A DNA stretch of 64,000 nucleotides from the NCBI GenBank assembly GCA_965533275.1, contig CBESWG010000010.1, positions 32,411 to 96,410 of the forward strand, in the 5' to 3' direction. This DNA is from JAUXEH01 sp965533275. GTDB lineage: Bacteria; Acidobacteriota; Aminicenantia; Aminicenantales; Aminicenantaceae. The position numbers and the translations under genes were made by a program. Of this stretch, positions 17,197-26,351 are shown one piece after another (position 1 is the first letter of the stretch; each line of letters begins with the position of its first letter). Under the pieces are notes generated by a model, which was not told the DNA's origin, made no database searches, and worked only from the letters and a program-made list of their open reading frames with translations.

Positions 17197-19284
17197 ATGC
17201 CAAGAACCGCTGTATTCTGCTTATGCGTTTTCCTTATGGCCATGTCGAGTCAGGGCACACAAGCGCCACAGATCGACCAGGGCCGAATCGAAACCCCGGC
17301 GCTGGATGTAGACATCAACTATGGAAAGCTGCCCCTCTATTTCATCCCCAATGCAGGGCAGGTCGATGAAAAGGCCCTCTTTTACGCCGACACATCGAGA
17401 TACACACTCTGGCTCACACGGAATGGATTGGTCTTCGACAGCACCCGGTCCACTGATCAGCCACATGTTTTCGAACGGGACGTTTCACGCCTCGAATTCA
17501 TAGATCCGAATCCTTACACAGCGATAATCCCAGAGGACCGCGCAGCATACAGGGTCAGTTACTTCAATCAAAAGGATAAGGCAGACTGGCGGGCCGGCAT
17601 AGAAACTTCCAGGGCTGTCCTCTATGCGGATCTGTATCCCGATATAGACCTCAGGATCTATGGCGTGGAGAAGGAGATCGAGTATGATTTCATCGTCAGG
17701 CCAGGGGGAGACACGCGAGACATCGGTTTCGAATACCGCGATGTCCAAGGTACACGGCTAGACACGAGTGGAAACCTGATCATCGAGACAGAATTCGGTG
17801 AGATGAGACACACACGCCCTGTGGCCTTCCAGGAAATCGACGGCAGGCGCGTCGCGGTAGAGGCCCGGTTCGCAAACATCGGTGAGAACGCCTACGGCTT
17901 CCGGGTCGGCGAATACGATCGGAGCAGGGACCTGATCATCGATCCCCTGGTCATCGTGTATGCCACCTATATCGGCGGCTCCAACGGGGAAGGATCGACC
18001 TATGTTGCCGTGGACAGCACAGGAGCGGCCTATCTGACAAGCTGGATCAATTCCAAGACCTTTCCGACCAAGAATCCCCTCTTCCCCAAATTCAGCGGAG
18101 TAACCGATTCATGTGTTACCAAGGTCAGCCCGGAAGGGAACGCCCTCGTCTACTCGACGTATTTGGGAGGCATCGAACGGGACGGGGGCCTGGATATCGC
18201 CGTGGATGACGCCGGGGCGGCCTATGTGACCGGGGTCGCCAGGGAAGGATTCCCTACCCAGAACGCCTTGTATGAGTATCAAGGCATGGCAGATGCCTTC
18301 ATCACCAAGGTCGATCCCACCGGAACTGCACTTGTTTACTCCACCTGCTTCGGTGGCTCGGACTGGGACCGCTCCCATGGGATCGCCGTCGATGCCAAGG
18401 GAAACGCATACATCTGCGGGATCACCTGGTCCACCGACATGCCGACACGACGCGCCTTCCAGAAAAAAAACAGTGGCAACGGCGAAGCCTTCGTGGCCAA
18501 GATCGATCCCACAGGGAGCAAGCTGATCTTCGCCACTTACCTGGGCGGCTCAGGTCAAGAAACCGCCATCGATCTGACCATAGATGACCAAGGCCATGTC
18601 TATATCGTAGGCGACACGACATCACCGGACTTCCCCAGGCTCAAGGCCTTTCAAAAGAAATTCGCCGGAGAGACCGATACCTTTGTCATGAAACTGGACA
18701 AAAAGGGAAAGAAGCTGCTGTATTCCACCTATCTCGGTGGTTCCAGCACAGACAACCTCCGCGCGGTCGATATAGACGTGTGGGGCAATGCCTATGTGAT
18801 CGGGCAAACGGCTTCCCCCGATTTTCCTTTAAGGAACGCGCTTTACGACACACTGGCCGGAGACATCGATGTCTTCATCACAAAGCTCAATCCCAAGGGA
18901 AAGAAACTGCTATTTTCCACGTTCCTGGGCGGAAAAAAGGTGGATTATGGCCAAAACCTGATCGTCGACCTCGATCAAACGATCTACATCGGGGCCTATA
19001 CAGAATCGAAAAATTTTCCCACCAAAGACGCCCTCTTCAAGAAATATTCCGGTGAAGGCGACCGGATCCTGGCCCAGCTCTCCCAGGACGGGCAGAGCTT
19101 GCTATTTTCCACCTATTTCGGCGGTGCCAAATGGGAACGCGGATATGGACTGGCGCTCGACTACATGGGAGGGATCTACATCGGCACAGCTACGGAGTCG
19201 AAGGACATGCCGGTCAAGAACGCCTTCCAGAAGAAGCTGCGGGGAAGCAGCGACATGTACCTCGTCAAGTTGATCAAGGAATAG
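17197..19284 (+). CDS. Secreted SBBP (seven-bladed propeller-type) repeat protein
   Basis: A 695-residue protein with a signal peptide (1-21). An N-terminal beta domain of about 220 residues includes the segment LPLYFIPNAGQVD, typical of proteins that carry SBBP repeats. About seven or eight repeats of roughly 55 residues follow, each with LVYSTYLGG, then a DxxGxAY strand, then FPTKNAL. These should form a beta-propeller. Such proteins are exported and often surface-attached in environmental anaerobes; their ligands are unknown. No catalytic motif, C-terminal sorting domain or dockerin is visible. The start follows GAAGGAGG. A hairpin-like CCC/GGG followed by TTTCGGTTTTTT lies just past the stop and may end transcription. 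Confidence 0.85.
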   Translation: MPRTAVFCLCVFLMAMSSQGTQAPQIDQGRIETPALDVDINYGKLPLYFIPNAGQVDEKALFYADTSRYTLWLTRNGLVFDSTRSTDQPHVFERDVSRLEFIDPNPYTAIIPEDRAAYRVSYFNQKDKADWRAGIETSRAVLYADLYPDIDLRIYGVEKEIEYDFIVRPGGDTRDIGFEYRDVQGTRLDTSGNLIIETEFGEMRHTRPVAFQEIDGRRVAVEARFANIGENAYGFRVGEYDRSRDLIIDPLVIVYATYIGGSNGEGSTYVAVDSTGAAYLTSWINSKTFPTKNPLFPKFSGVTDSCVTKVSPEGNALVYSTYLGGIERDGGLDIAVDDAGAAYVTGVAREGFPTQNALYEYQGMADAFITKVDPTGTALVYSTCFGGSDWDRSHGIAVDAKGNAYICGITWSTDMPTRRAFQKKNSGNGEAFVAKIDPTGSKLIFATYLGGSGQETAIDLTIDDQGHVYIVGDTTSPDFPRLKAFQKKFAGETDTFVMKLDKKGKKLLYSTYLGGSSTDNLRAVDIDVWGNAYVIGQTASPDFPLRNALYDTLAGDIDVFITKLNPKGKKLLFSTFLGGKKVDYGQNLIVDLDQTIYIGAYTESKNFPTKDALFKKYSGEGDRILAQLSQDGQSLLFSTYFGGAKWERGYGLALDYMGGIYIGTATESKDMPVKNAFQKKLRGSSDMYLVKLIKE

Positions 19285-19415
19285 CATCTCGGCCCCCCTG
19301 CACACGGGTTTCGGTTTTTTGAAATAATATCCCAGGAGTGATAACCTCATTTCGGGCTCGGATATAATCACTACCGATCTATGTTATATGCCCTAGGATC
19401 ACGGAGAACAGGAGA

Positions 19416-21221
19416 ATGAGCCAAACTCGATCAGGAAAGCTGATCAGCCCCGCAGTTGTGAGCCTCTGTCTGGCTGCAGCGCTGATGCTGGCCATGGGTG
19501 ACTGCAAGGCAAACAGACCAGCACTGGATTGTACCACCTACGCTGAGGCGGATGATCCCGCGCCGGATACGACAGCGGACTGGGACGCTGTGGCTCCCGG
19601 GCTTCTGGCCTCGTTCGGCTCGGTAGACCAGCATTACTTCCGGAGTTCCATCCCGAAACTCGCCCAGCAGGATGAATGGAGCGGCACTGCCTGGCGCGGA
19701 GAGAAAGTGTCGGCTCAACTGGCCCTGTGGTCGAAGGATCCCATCTCTCAGGTGGGGTGTGAATTCTCGGAGTTCAGGGGCAGCAATGGGGAGAGCCTGC
19801 CTGCCGGGATCGCACAGGCGAGATTCGTGCGATATGTCCTGACCGATGAATTCGCGGACGGCTGCGGCTTTCGCAAACCCGAAGATTATGCCGCGTATCT
19901 GTATCCCGACGCGCTGGACAATGTCACCTGCTGGGACATGGAAGGCAGGACCTCACGCCCGGTCTGGATCACATTTCAGATCCCGGCGGCTGCAGAGCCC
20001 GGGATCTACACATCCACCCTGAGTCTTATCGCCCGTGGTCAGAAGACTCGTCCTTTCGAGCTGACATTGGAGGTGCTGCCCCGGCTTCTTCCTCCGGCAA
20101 CCGAATGGCGGTTCCATCTCGACCTGTGGCAGAATCCCTATGCCGTGGCAAGATTCCATGAGGTGGAGCCCTGGTCAGAGGCCCACTGGGATCTGTTGAG
20201 GCCCATCATGCAGATGCTGGCCGATGCCGGGCAAAAGGTCATAACCGCCTCCATCATCCAAAAACCCTGGGCCGGCCAGACCTATGATCCTTTCGAATCC
20301 ATGATCGTCTGGACAAAGAAAGCGGAAGGCGGCTGGGCCTACGACTACACGGTCTTCGACAACTGGGTGGAATTCATGATGGGCCTGGGTATCAGGAAGC
20401 AGATCAACTGCTATTCAATGATCCCCTGGACCTCCAAGTTCAGCTACTTCGATGAAGCCACCGGAGAAGAGGTCGTTGTCGAAACCCAGCCCGGATCCGC
20501 AGAATATATGAAACTCTGGACTCCGTTTCTCCAAGATTTCCGCTCCCACTTGGAAAAGAAGGGTTGGAACACCATCACCAACATCGCGATCGACGAGCGC
20601 GGGGGCAGGGAGATGGAGCTGATGCTGCAGCTTCTCGCAGATCAGGCACCAGAATTCGGAGTAGCTCTCGCCGACAACGCAAAGACCTACAAGATCTACC
20701 CCGACCGCATCCAGGATCTCTGTGTCGCATTCCATGCGATCATCAGCGCTGAAGACCTGGAGTTCAGAAAATCCAGAGGATTCCCCAGCACGTACTACGT
20801 TTGCTGCTCAGATGCGTTCCCCAACACCTTCACGTTCTCCCCCCCGGCCGAGGCCCCGTTCATCAGCTGGTATGCCGCGGCAGCGGGATTCGATGGCTTC
20901 CTTCGCTGGTCCTACTGCAGCTGGGTCGAGGATCCCCTGAGAGACTCTCGCTTCCGGACCTGGCCGGCCGGCGACACCTATATCGTGTACCCCGAGGCCA
21001 GGAGCTCGATCCGCTTCGAACGCCTGGTGGAAGGGATCCAGGACGCCGAAAAGATCCGGATCCTGCGGGAGGAACTCGGGAGAGATAGTTCAGTGGAAGC
21101 GCAGCAGAAGCTCGCACTCCTGAATGAGACGGTGGCCCGGTTCAACATTTTGAGCGAACCGGAGAACACCGAGGCCCTTCTGAATCACGGGAAAAAGATC
21201 CTGGAAGAGATCTCCCGCTAA
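19416..21221 (+). CDS. Exported DUF4091 glycoside-hydrolase-like protein
   Basis: A 601-residue protein with an N-terminal hydrophobic segment (about 10-27). A beta-sandwich region (30-225) is followed by a barrel-like domain (230-540) with an IAIDERGG motif near residue 391, which carries an acidic pair where related GH123-type barrels keep catalytic residues. The C-terminal DUF4091 signature is a WPAGDTYIVYP segment, then RFERLVEGIQDAEKI. It is probably a glycan-active enzyme, but the substrate is unknown. A TATAAT box lies at 19363-19368, so it may have its own promoter. The next gene, on the opposite strand, encodes a sugar transporter; the stops are 7 bases apart. Confidence 0.8.
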   Translation: MSQTRSGKLISPAVVSLCLAAALMLAMGDCKANRPALDCTTYAEADDPAPDTTADWDAVAPGLLASFGSVDQHYFRSSIPKLAQQDEWSGTAWRGEKVSAQLALWSKDPISQVGCEFSEFRGSNGESLPAGIAQARFVRYVLTDEFADGCGFRKPEDYAAYLYPDALDNVTCWDMEGRTSRPVWITFQIPAAAEPGIYTSTLSLIARGQKTRPFELTLEVLPRLLPPATEWRFHLDLWQNPYAVARFHEVEPWSEAHWDLLRPIMQMLADAGQKVITASIIQKPWAGQTYDPFESMIVWTKKAEGGWAYDYTVFDNWVEFMMGLGIRKQINCYSMIPWTSKFSYFDEATGEEVVVETQPGSAEYMKLWTPFLQDFRSHLEKKGWNTITNIAIDERGGREMELMLQLLADQAPEFGVALADNAKTYKIYPDRIQDLCVAFHAIISAEDLEFRKSRGFPSTYYVCCSDAFPNTFTFSPPAEAPFISWYAAAAGFDGFLRWSYCSWVEDPLRDSRFRTWPAGDTYIVYPEARSSIRFERLVEGIQDAEKIRILREELGRDSSVEAQQKLALLNETVARFNILSEPENTEALLNHGKKILEEISR

Positions 21222-21228
21222 TTTTTTA

Positions 21229-22584
21229 CTATTCGATTCCCAATTTCTTCTGCATATCTTCCAATGATATCCCTTTTGTCTCGGGCATGAAGAAGATGAC
21301 CCAGAGCAGTTGAAGGACCATCATGAACGTGTAGAAGGCGAAGATTCCCCCTCCACCAAATCTCCCTGTGATCATGGGAAATGTCTGGGAGATGAGCGCG
21401 GCGAGAATCCAATGCGTAAACGAACCCAAGGCCTGCCCTCGAGCCCGCACTCGATTGGGAAAGACCTCGCTGATAAATACCCAAATGACCGCACCCTGAC
21501 CAAAGGCATGGGACGCTATAAAAAGGACCAATGCGCTCAGCACGATGGTACCGCCCGCAGCAGTGAAATCCGTGCCGAAGGTAAAAAACGCCCAGGAGGC
21601 CGTTCCCAAACTCACGATGTAGCCGATCGATCCCACGAGCATGAGTCTCTTCCTACCAAAATGATCAATAACAGCCAGGGCTAGTAGCGTAAAAAACAGG
21701 TTTGTCAGACCAATGATCACGGCCTGAAGCATGGCACTTTCTGTAGCTGCCCCAGCCATTTTAAAGATCCTGGGGGCATAGTACATGACCACATTGATAC
21801 CAGAGGTCTGATTAAAAAAGGCGATCATAAAAGCCAGCATGATCGGCTTCAAATACTTCCGGGTGTAGAAGGGTTCGTTTGCCTTGTGATGTTCGAGATC
21901 CAATGAGGCTTTGATGGCGGCATATTCCGCATCCGCTTGAGCCCGGTCTAACTCGAGTTTGTAGAGAATCTCCCTCGCTTCCTGGTTACGCCCCCTGGCC
22001 ATCAGCCAACGCGGGCTATAGGGATTGGAGAATAACAATATCAGGAAGGCTGCGGCGGGAAGCGCCTCGATACCGAACATCCAGCGCCATTCCCGAGCGC
22101 CTAGCTTCAGAATGGAGATGAGATAGTTGGAAAGAAAAGCAGACAAAATACCCACGACAATGTTGAGTTGGGCCAGGGCAACCAGACGTCCGCGGGATTT
22201 AGCGGGTGATATCTCGGCAATATACATGGGAGAAACAACGGATGCCCCGCCCACACCCAAGCCCCCGATAAAACGAAATATCAATAGGCTGTACCAGTTC
22301 CAGGCCATTGCACTGCCCACAGCTGAGATGAAATAAAGAACGGCCAGCACCATCAGCATATTCCGCCGCCCGATCCTGTCTGTGGGCCAGCCAACTGAAA
22401 TCGAGCCGATGACAGTACCTATGAGAGCACTCGCAACCGTGAATCCCAAGGCAGCATTGTTTAGATTAAACAGCCCCTGCAGGGTATCAGTTGTGCCGGA
22501 AATGACAGCTGTATCAAAACCGAAGAGAAAACCACCCAGGGCAGCAACCAGTGCGCTTCTAAGGACAAAAATGTTGTTTTTCAT
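21229..22584 (-). CDS. Sugar porter family MFS transporter
   Basis: A 451-residue inner-membrane protein with about 12 transmembrane helices. Sugar-porter landmarks are GGFLFGFDTAVISG in helix 1, the loop motif DRIGRR after helix 2, the PESPR-like YSPRWLMARGR at the start of the central loop, NQTSGINVVMYY in helix 7, and PETKG near the C-terminus. These match XylE/GalP-type proton-sugar symporters and inositol transporters. The central loop (about 190-245) is cytoplasmic. The substrate is probably a hexose, pentose or inositol. The ribosome site is weak. It is convergent with the DUF4091 gene; AT content is higher than in its neighbours. Confidence 0.9.
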   Translation of the reverse strand: MKNNIFVLRSALVAALGGFLFGFDTAVISGTTDTLQGLFNLNNAALGFTVASALIGTVIGSISVGWPTDRIGRRNMLMVLAVLYFISAVGSAMAWNWYSLLIFRFIGGLGVGGASVVSPMYIAEISPAKSRGRLVALAQLNIVVGILSAFLSNYLISILKLGAREWRWMFGIEALPAAAFLILLFSNPYSPRWLMARGRNQEAREILYKLELDRAQADAEYAAIKASLDLEHHKANEPFYTRKYLKPIMLAFMIAFFNQTSGINVVMYYAPRIFKMAGAATESAMLQAVIIGLTNLFFTLLALAVIDHFGRKRLMLVGSIGYIVSLGTASWAFFTFGTDFTAAGGTIVLSALVLFIASHAFGQGAVIWVFISEVFPNRVRARGQALGSFTHWILAALISQTFPMITGRFGGGGIFAFYTFMMVLQLLWVIFFMPETKGISLEDMQKKLGIE

Positions 22585-22802
22585 GCTGAGCTATGACTGG
22601 ATAAGATGACTTCTTATACATTTTCGCATCTGTTAAGACAACCACACAAGTTTTGTATATTAGGCCAAGGTTCATTATAATTCAGTTTTACGCACAACAT
22701 GTCCAATAAATTAAAAGGCTGGCGAGAAATGAAACATATCCTTTTCAACAATCGATCAAGCCTATACAGACCAAAAGAAAGGAAGGGACAGGTACAACAA
22801 TC

Positions 22803-24500
22803 ATGAATAAAACTCGTAGGGGCATGATACTTCTGCTTTTATTGGCATTCATCTCAGCATACTGCGGAGGCAAACCTGAGGCCGACCTGGTCCTCTTCAA
22901 CGGCAAGATCGTGACCGTCGACAAAGAGTTCTCGATCCATGAAGCCGTGGCGGTCAGCGGAGACCGGATCGTCTTTGTGGGAGACAAGGACGGTGTGGCC
23001 CCATATATCGGCCACAGGACGGAAGTGATCGAGCTCGGCGGGAAACTCGTGCTGCCGGGGCTGATCGACGCACATGCGCATATGCACAACCTCGGCGAAG
23101 AACTGTCAAACCTCGATATCTCGGGAACACCAAGTTTCCAACAGATCGTTGAGAGGGTGGCAGAGAGAGCAAAAGAGCTAGAGCCCGGAGAGTGGATCTT
23201 CGGAGGCCGCTGGGATCAGAACGATTGGGAGGAGAAGGTTTTCCCCGAACACGAAGCCCTCAGCGCGGTCAGCCCGGACAATCCGGTCTTCCTCCGCCGT
23301 GTGGACGGCAATTCCGCCTTCGTGAACCAGAAGGCGCTCGACATCGCCGGCATCACAAATGACACACCCGATCCCTTCGGCGGCGTGATCCACCGCAAGC
23401 TCGGCGGCGAGCCCTCGGGTGTCTTGATCAACAAGGCCATGAACCTGGTCAAGGACAAATTCCCTACGGAAACCGAGGCCGCATACAGTACAAAGCTGCT
23501 CAAGGCAGTCGAGAGCAGTTTGGAGAAGGGGCTCACCGGCTGGCACGAAGCCGGGGTGAGCCCCCAGGAAATCGTACTCTATAAAAGCCTGATCGACGAG
23601 GGCCGGCTGCACATGCGGGCGTATGCCATGCTGGGAGCGCAGGAGGCTGCTCTCCTCGAGGGCAGCGCCGAGGAGATCGCCGAATACTTCAAGGAGCAGC
23701 GGATCGAGGACTACAGCGGCACCATGCTCTCTGTCCGGAGCATCAAGCTCTTCTTTGACGGAGCGCTGGGTTCGCGGGGGGCTGCATTTTTCGAACCCTA
23801 TACGGACGATCCAGAGAACCGAGGCCTGCTGAGAGTGACTCCCGAATACATCACGAAGATCTCACAGGCGGCTCTGATGGCCGACATGGGCGTCAACACC
23901 CACTGCATCGGGATCCGCGGAAACCGGCTGTGCCTCGATTCCTACGAGAAGGCCTTTTTGGCTCTTCCCAAAACAGATCACCGATTCCGGATCGAACACT
24001 CCCAGTTCGTCAGGGACGAGGACATCGCCAAGTTTGCAGAGCTGGGTGTGGTCCCGGCCATGCAGCCTACTCACTGCACATCCGACATGCGCATGGTCCC
24101 CGCTCGTGTGGGCATGGAGCGGGCCCGCGGCGGATACGCCTGGCGATCCTTCCTGGATGCGGGGCTGGTCATTCCCTGCGGCTCGGACTTCCCGGTCGAG
24201 TCGAACGATCCGATGCTCGGAATTTATGCCGCGGTCACTCGCCAGGACGCCTCAGGGAATCCGGAGGCCGGCTGGTTTCCGGAACAGCGGATGACCATCG
24301 AGGAAGCCATCAAGGGTTTCACGATCTGGGCGGCCTACGGCGCCTTTCAGGAAGACATCCTCGGCTCCATCGAAGTCGGAAAGCTGGCGGACTTTACAGT
24401 GCTCGACAAAGACATCCTGACTGTGGATCCTCGCGAGATCTTGACCACCAAAGCCGTGTACACGATCGTGGGCGGGAAGCTGCGCTACTCGAAGGACTAG
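22803..24500 (+). CDS. Exported amidohydrolase, YtcJ-like (Amidohydro_3)
   Basis: A 565-residue metal-dependent hydrolase of the amidohydrolase superfamily. The N-terminus is hydrophobic and ends at a cysteine (SAYC21GG), which could be an atypical lipobox. The core shows the strand LVLFNGKIVTVD, metal ligands H91 and H93 in IDAHAHMH, a WDQNDW segment, an SIKLFFDGALGS strand and a late CGSDFPVE motif with the catalytic Asp. The family includes enzymes acting on N-substituted formamides and other amides; the true substrate is not known. Export would be unusual for a catabolic amidase and suggests a periplasmic substrate. The YdeI-like gene follows 22 bases later. Confidence 0.87.
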   Translation: MNKTRRGMILLLLLAFISAYCGGKPEADLVLFNGKIVTVDKEFSIHEAVAVSGDRIVFVGDKDGVAPYIGHRTEVIELGGKLVLPGLIDAHAHMHNLGEELSNLDISGTPSFQQIVERVAERAKELEPGEWIFGGRWDQNDWEEKVFPEHEALSAVSPDNPVFLRRVDGNSAFVNQKALDIAGITNDTPDPFGGVIHRKLGGEPSGVLINKAMNLVKDKFPTETEAAYSTKLLKAVESSLEKGLTGWHEAGVSPQEIVLYKSLIDEGRLHMRAYAMLGAQEAALLEGSAEEIAEYFKEQRIEDYSGTMLSVRSIKLFFDGALGSRGAAFFEPYTDDPENRGLLRVTPEYITKISQAALMADMGVNTHCIGIRGNRLCLDSYEKAFLALPKTDHRFRIEHSQFVRDEDIAKFAELGVVPAMQPTHCTSDMRMVPARVGMERARGGYAWRSFLDAGLVIPCGSDFPVESNDPMLGIYAAVTRQDASGNPEAGWFPEQRMTIEEAIKGFTIWAAYGAFQEDILGSIEVGKLADFTVLDKDILTVDPREILTTKAVYTIVGGKLRYSKD

Positions 24501-24522
24501 CCAAACTACACATCTGGTTCCA

Positions 24523-25092
24523 ATGGAAGTCGGCAAAACCCTCTATGTGACCAACAGAAAAGATTGGAGGGATTGGCTTTCCCAAAACCATACAAAAGAA
24601 AACGAGATCTGGCTGATCTACTATAGAAAATCGACCGGCAAACCTAGGATCCCCTACAACGACGCCGTGGAGGAGGCACTCTGCTTTGGCTGGATCGACA
24701 GCCAGCAAAAGGGCATCGACGAGGAACGGTTTGCCCAGCGGTTTTCTCCCAGGCGTCCCAAGAGTGCCCTCTCGGAGATGAACAGGGAACGCATCCGCAG
24801 GCTGATCAAAGATAAGAAGATGACCTCAGCGGGATTAGAGGCAGTAGCTCACGCATTCGATCCTGTAAAAGACGAGGCAGCACCGCTCACCATAGCGGCA
24901 GATATCCTCCAAGAACTAAAGAAAGACGAACAAGCCTGGGCAAACTTCCAGCATCTGCCCGAGGGATACAAGAGAGTCCGGATCGGTTTCATCGAGAGCC
25001 GAAGGCGGCATGGAGAGGAGATGTTTCGGAGGAGCCTCCGGCATTTCATCAAGATGACGGCACAAAACAAGAAGTTCGGAATGGTAAAATAG
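24523..25092 (+). CDS. YdeI/OmpD-associated family protein
   Basis: A 189-residue soluble protein of the YdeI-like (bacteriocin-protection-like) family. The N-terminal hallmark is WLSQNHTKENEIWLIYY followed by the Y-x-D-AVEEALCFGWIDS motif (about 43-60), then the FSPRRPKS segment. The C-terminal helical part has FQHLPEGYKR and a basic helix RRRHGEEMFRR. Members are linked to stress or peptide resistance, but the biochemistry is unclear. It lies 22 bases past the amidohydrolase and may be co-transcribed. Confidence 0.85.
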   Translation: MEVGKTLYVTNRKDWRDWLSQNHTKENEIWLIYYRKSTGKPRIPYNDAVEEALCFGWIDSQQKGIDEERFAQRFSPRRPKSALSEMNRERIRRLIKDKKMTSAGLEAVAHAFDPVKDEAAPLTIAADILQELKKDEQAWANFQHLPEGYKRVRIGFIESRRRHGEEMFRRSLRHFIKMTAQNKKFGMVK

Positions 25093-25113
25093 GCCCAATC
25101 CGGAAGGGCAGGA

Positions 25114-26103
25114 TCAGTTCTCGAAAAAGACCGGCTGAGTGAGGGCCAGTTTTCCTTTCGAGTCCTCGATCCGGGCCCTCACATACAGTGTGTCCGAACG
25201 CTTCTTGAAGACGGGTTTCAGTGAGTCACTTTCAGATAGGATCTCACCTCCCTCTCCGATGAACGAGGTCGAATAAGACGCCCCACTTTCCGCGCGGATG
25301 CGAATTTTCACTGCGGATCGGGTGGACTTGTACGAATCCAATACCACACCTGTGCTCACGTAAAAATCCCCATTCTCCAGGGCCTTCAGGAGTGAGGGCT
25401 CAGACAGCTCGGGAGCCCGGACCATGACCCATGATTTTCCGGGATAGGTGGCGATTTTGTGCGTATCGTCTGTCCCGATCCCATAGATCAGCTTCCCGGC
25501 CGAGAGGGCGAGATCCCACATCTCCTCGGTGCCGGGATGTGTATCATCTCCCTGGTTGTTGACGGAGGGGTGGGCATTGAGGACCTCGAAAAGAACACAG
25601 TCTTTGATCCCGATCATTTCCTCCGCGCCAAAGGCCCAGGTGAAATTGGGGTGGGCCAGGACAGGCACAGCGCCTGCACTCCGGATGGCGGAGACATTGT
25701 CCTGGAGTGTGGTCTGGATGCTGTCGCCTCCCGCGGGCCCGAGCGATTCATCGTGAATACCCAAGGCCAGCAGGTGCAGAGATTTGCCCTCATAGACATC
25801 TGAGATCTCGTTCCCAGATATCAGGATGAATTCCTCATCCTGAAGATGGGCATAATCTTCGGTCTTCAGCAGAAAATTGTGATCGGTGATGGATAAAAAA
25901 TCATAGCCCTGGTCCCTGTACCACCGGATGACTCCCTCAGGCTGAGTGTCTCCGTCGGAATGGGTTGTATGTGTGTGGAGATTGCCCTTGAACCACTGGA
26001 GCGGTTCCCGGGGAGCACATCCTGATATAAAAAAGAGGGGACCAAACACAAGCATGCCCCAAACAAGGCAGCGCACAGCTGATCTAGAGAATGACTTCGA
26101 CAT
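25114..26103 (-). CDS. PHP-domain phosphoesterase, lipoprotein
   Basis: A 329-residue protein with a lipoprotein signal peptide ending in ISGC29. The PHP metal-binding motifs are visible: H43-T-H45 with D50 in the first loop, SITDHN, an EIS motif, VLAHPN, and a late GTDDTH. PHP domains are trinuclear metal phosphatases or nucleases; membrane-anchored periplasmic versions are common in environmental bacteria and mostly uncharacterised. A C-terminal beta-rich stretch of about 80 residues follows the PHP core. The start follows AGGTGG. The 248-base gap to the next gene upstream contains no supported coding region. Confidence 0.85.
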   Translation of the reverse strand: MSKSFSRSAVRCLVWGMLVFGPLFFISGCAPREPLQWFKGNLHTHTTHSDGDTQPEGVIRWYRDQGYDFLSITDHNFLLKTEDYAHLQDEEFILISGNEISDVYEGKSLHLLALGIHDESLGPAGGDSIQTTLQDNVSAIRSAGAVPVLAHPNFTWAFGAEEMIGIKDCVLFEVLNAHPSVNNQGDDTHPGTEEMWDLALSAGKLIYGIGTDDTHKIATYPGKSWVMVRAPELSEPSLLKALENGDFYVSTGVVLDSYKSTRSAVKIRIRAESGASYSTSFIGEGGEILSESDSLKPVFKKRSDTLYVRARIEDSKGKLALTQPVFFEN

Positions 26104-26351
26104 CGTCCACCTGTTCGTATTTCAATGAGAGATGAGCCTATTATAAACAAAACTCAAAAGAATCCAACAGAGCTGTTCTCACCTCTATACAGCCCTCCCC
26201 AAGAAATATATCATGGAAATAGAGAAACAAGGCCGTTCAGGCTGTGTACCTTGTTGATAGAGGATTGTGGCATAGGTCATGGCTCAAAAACTCAGAACCA
26301 TCAGTGGTTCAGGTCAGCGTGAAGATTGGCGGAGTCAAATGCAGCCACAAG

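Noticed and set aside
26125..26322. A 65-codon frame in the gap between the PHP and S41 genes.
   Set aside because: No ribosome site, no homology signal and low-complexity composition; most likely noncoding.
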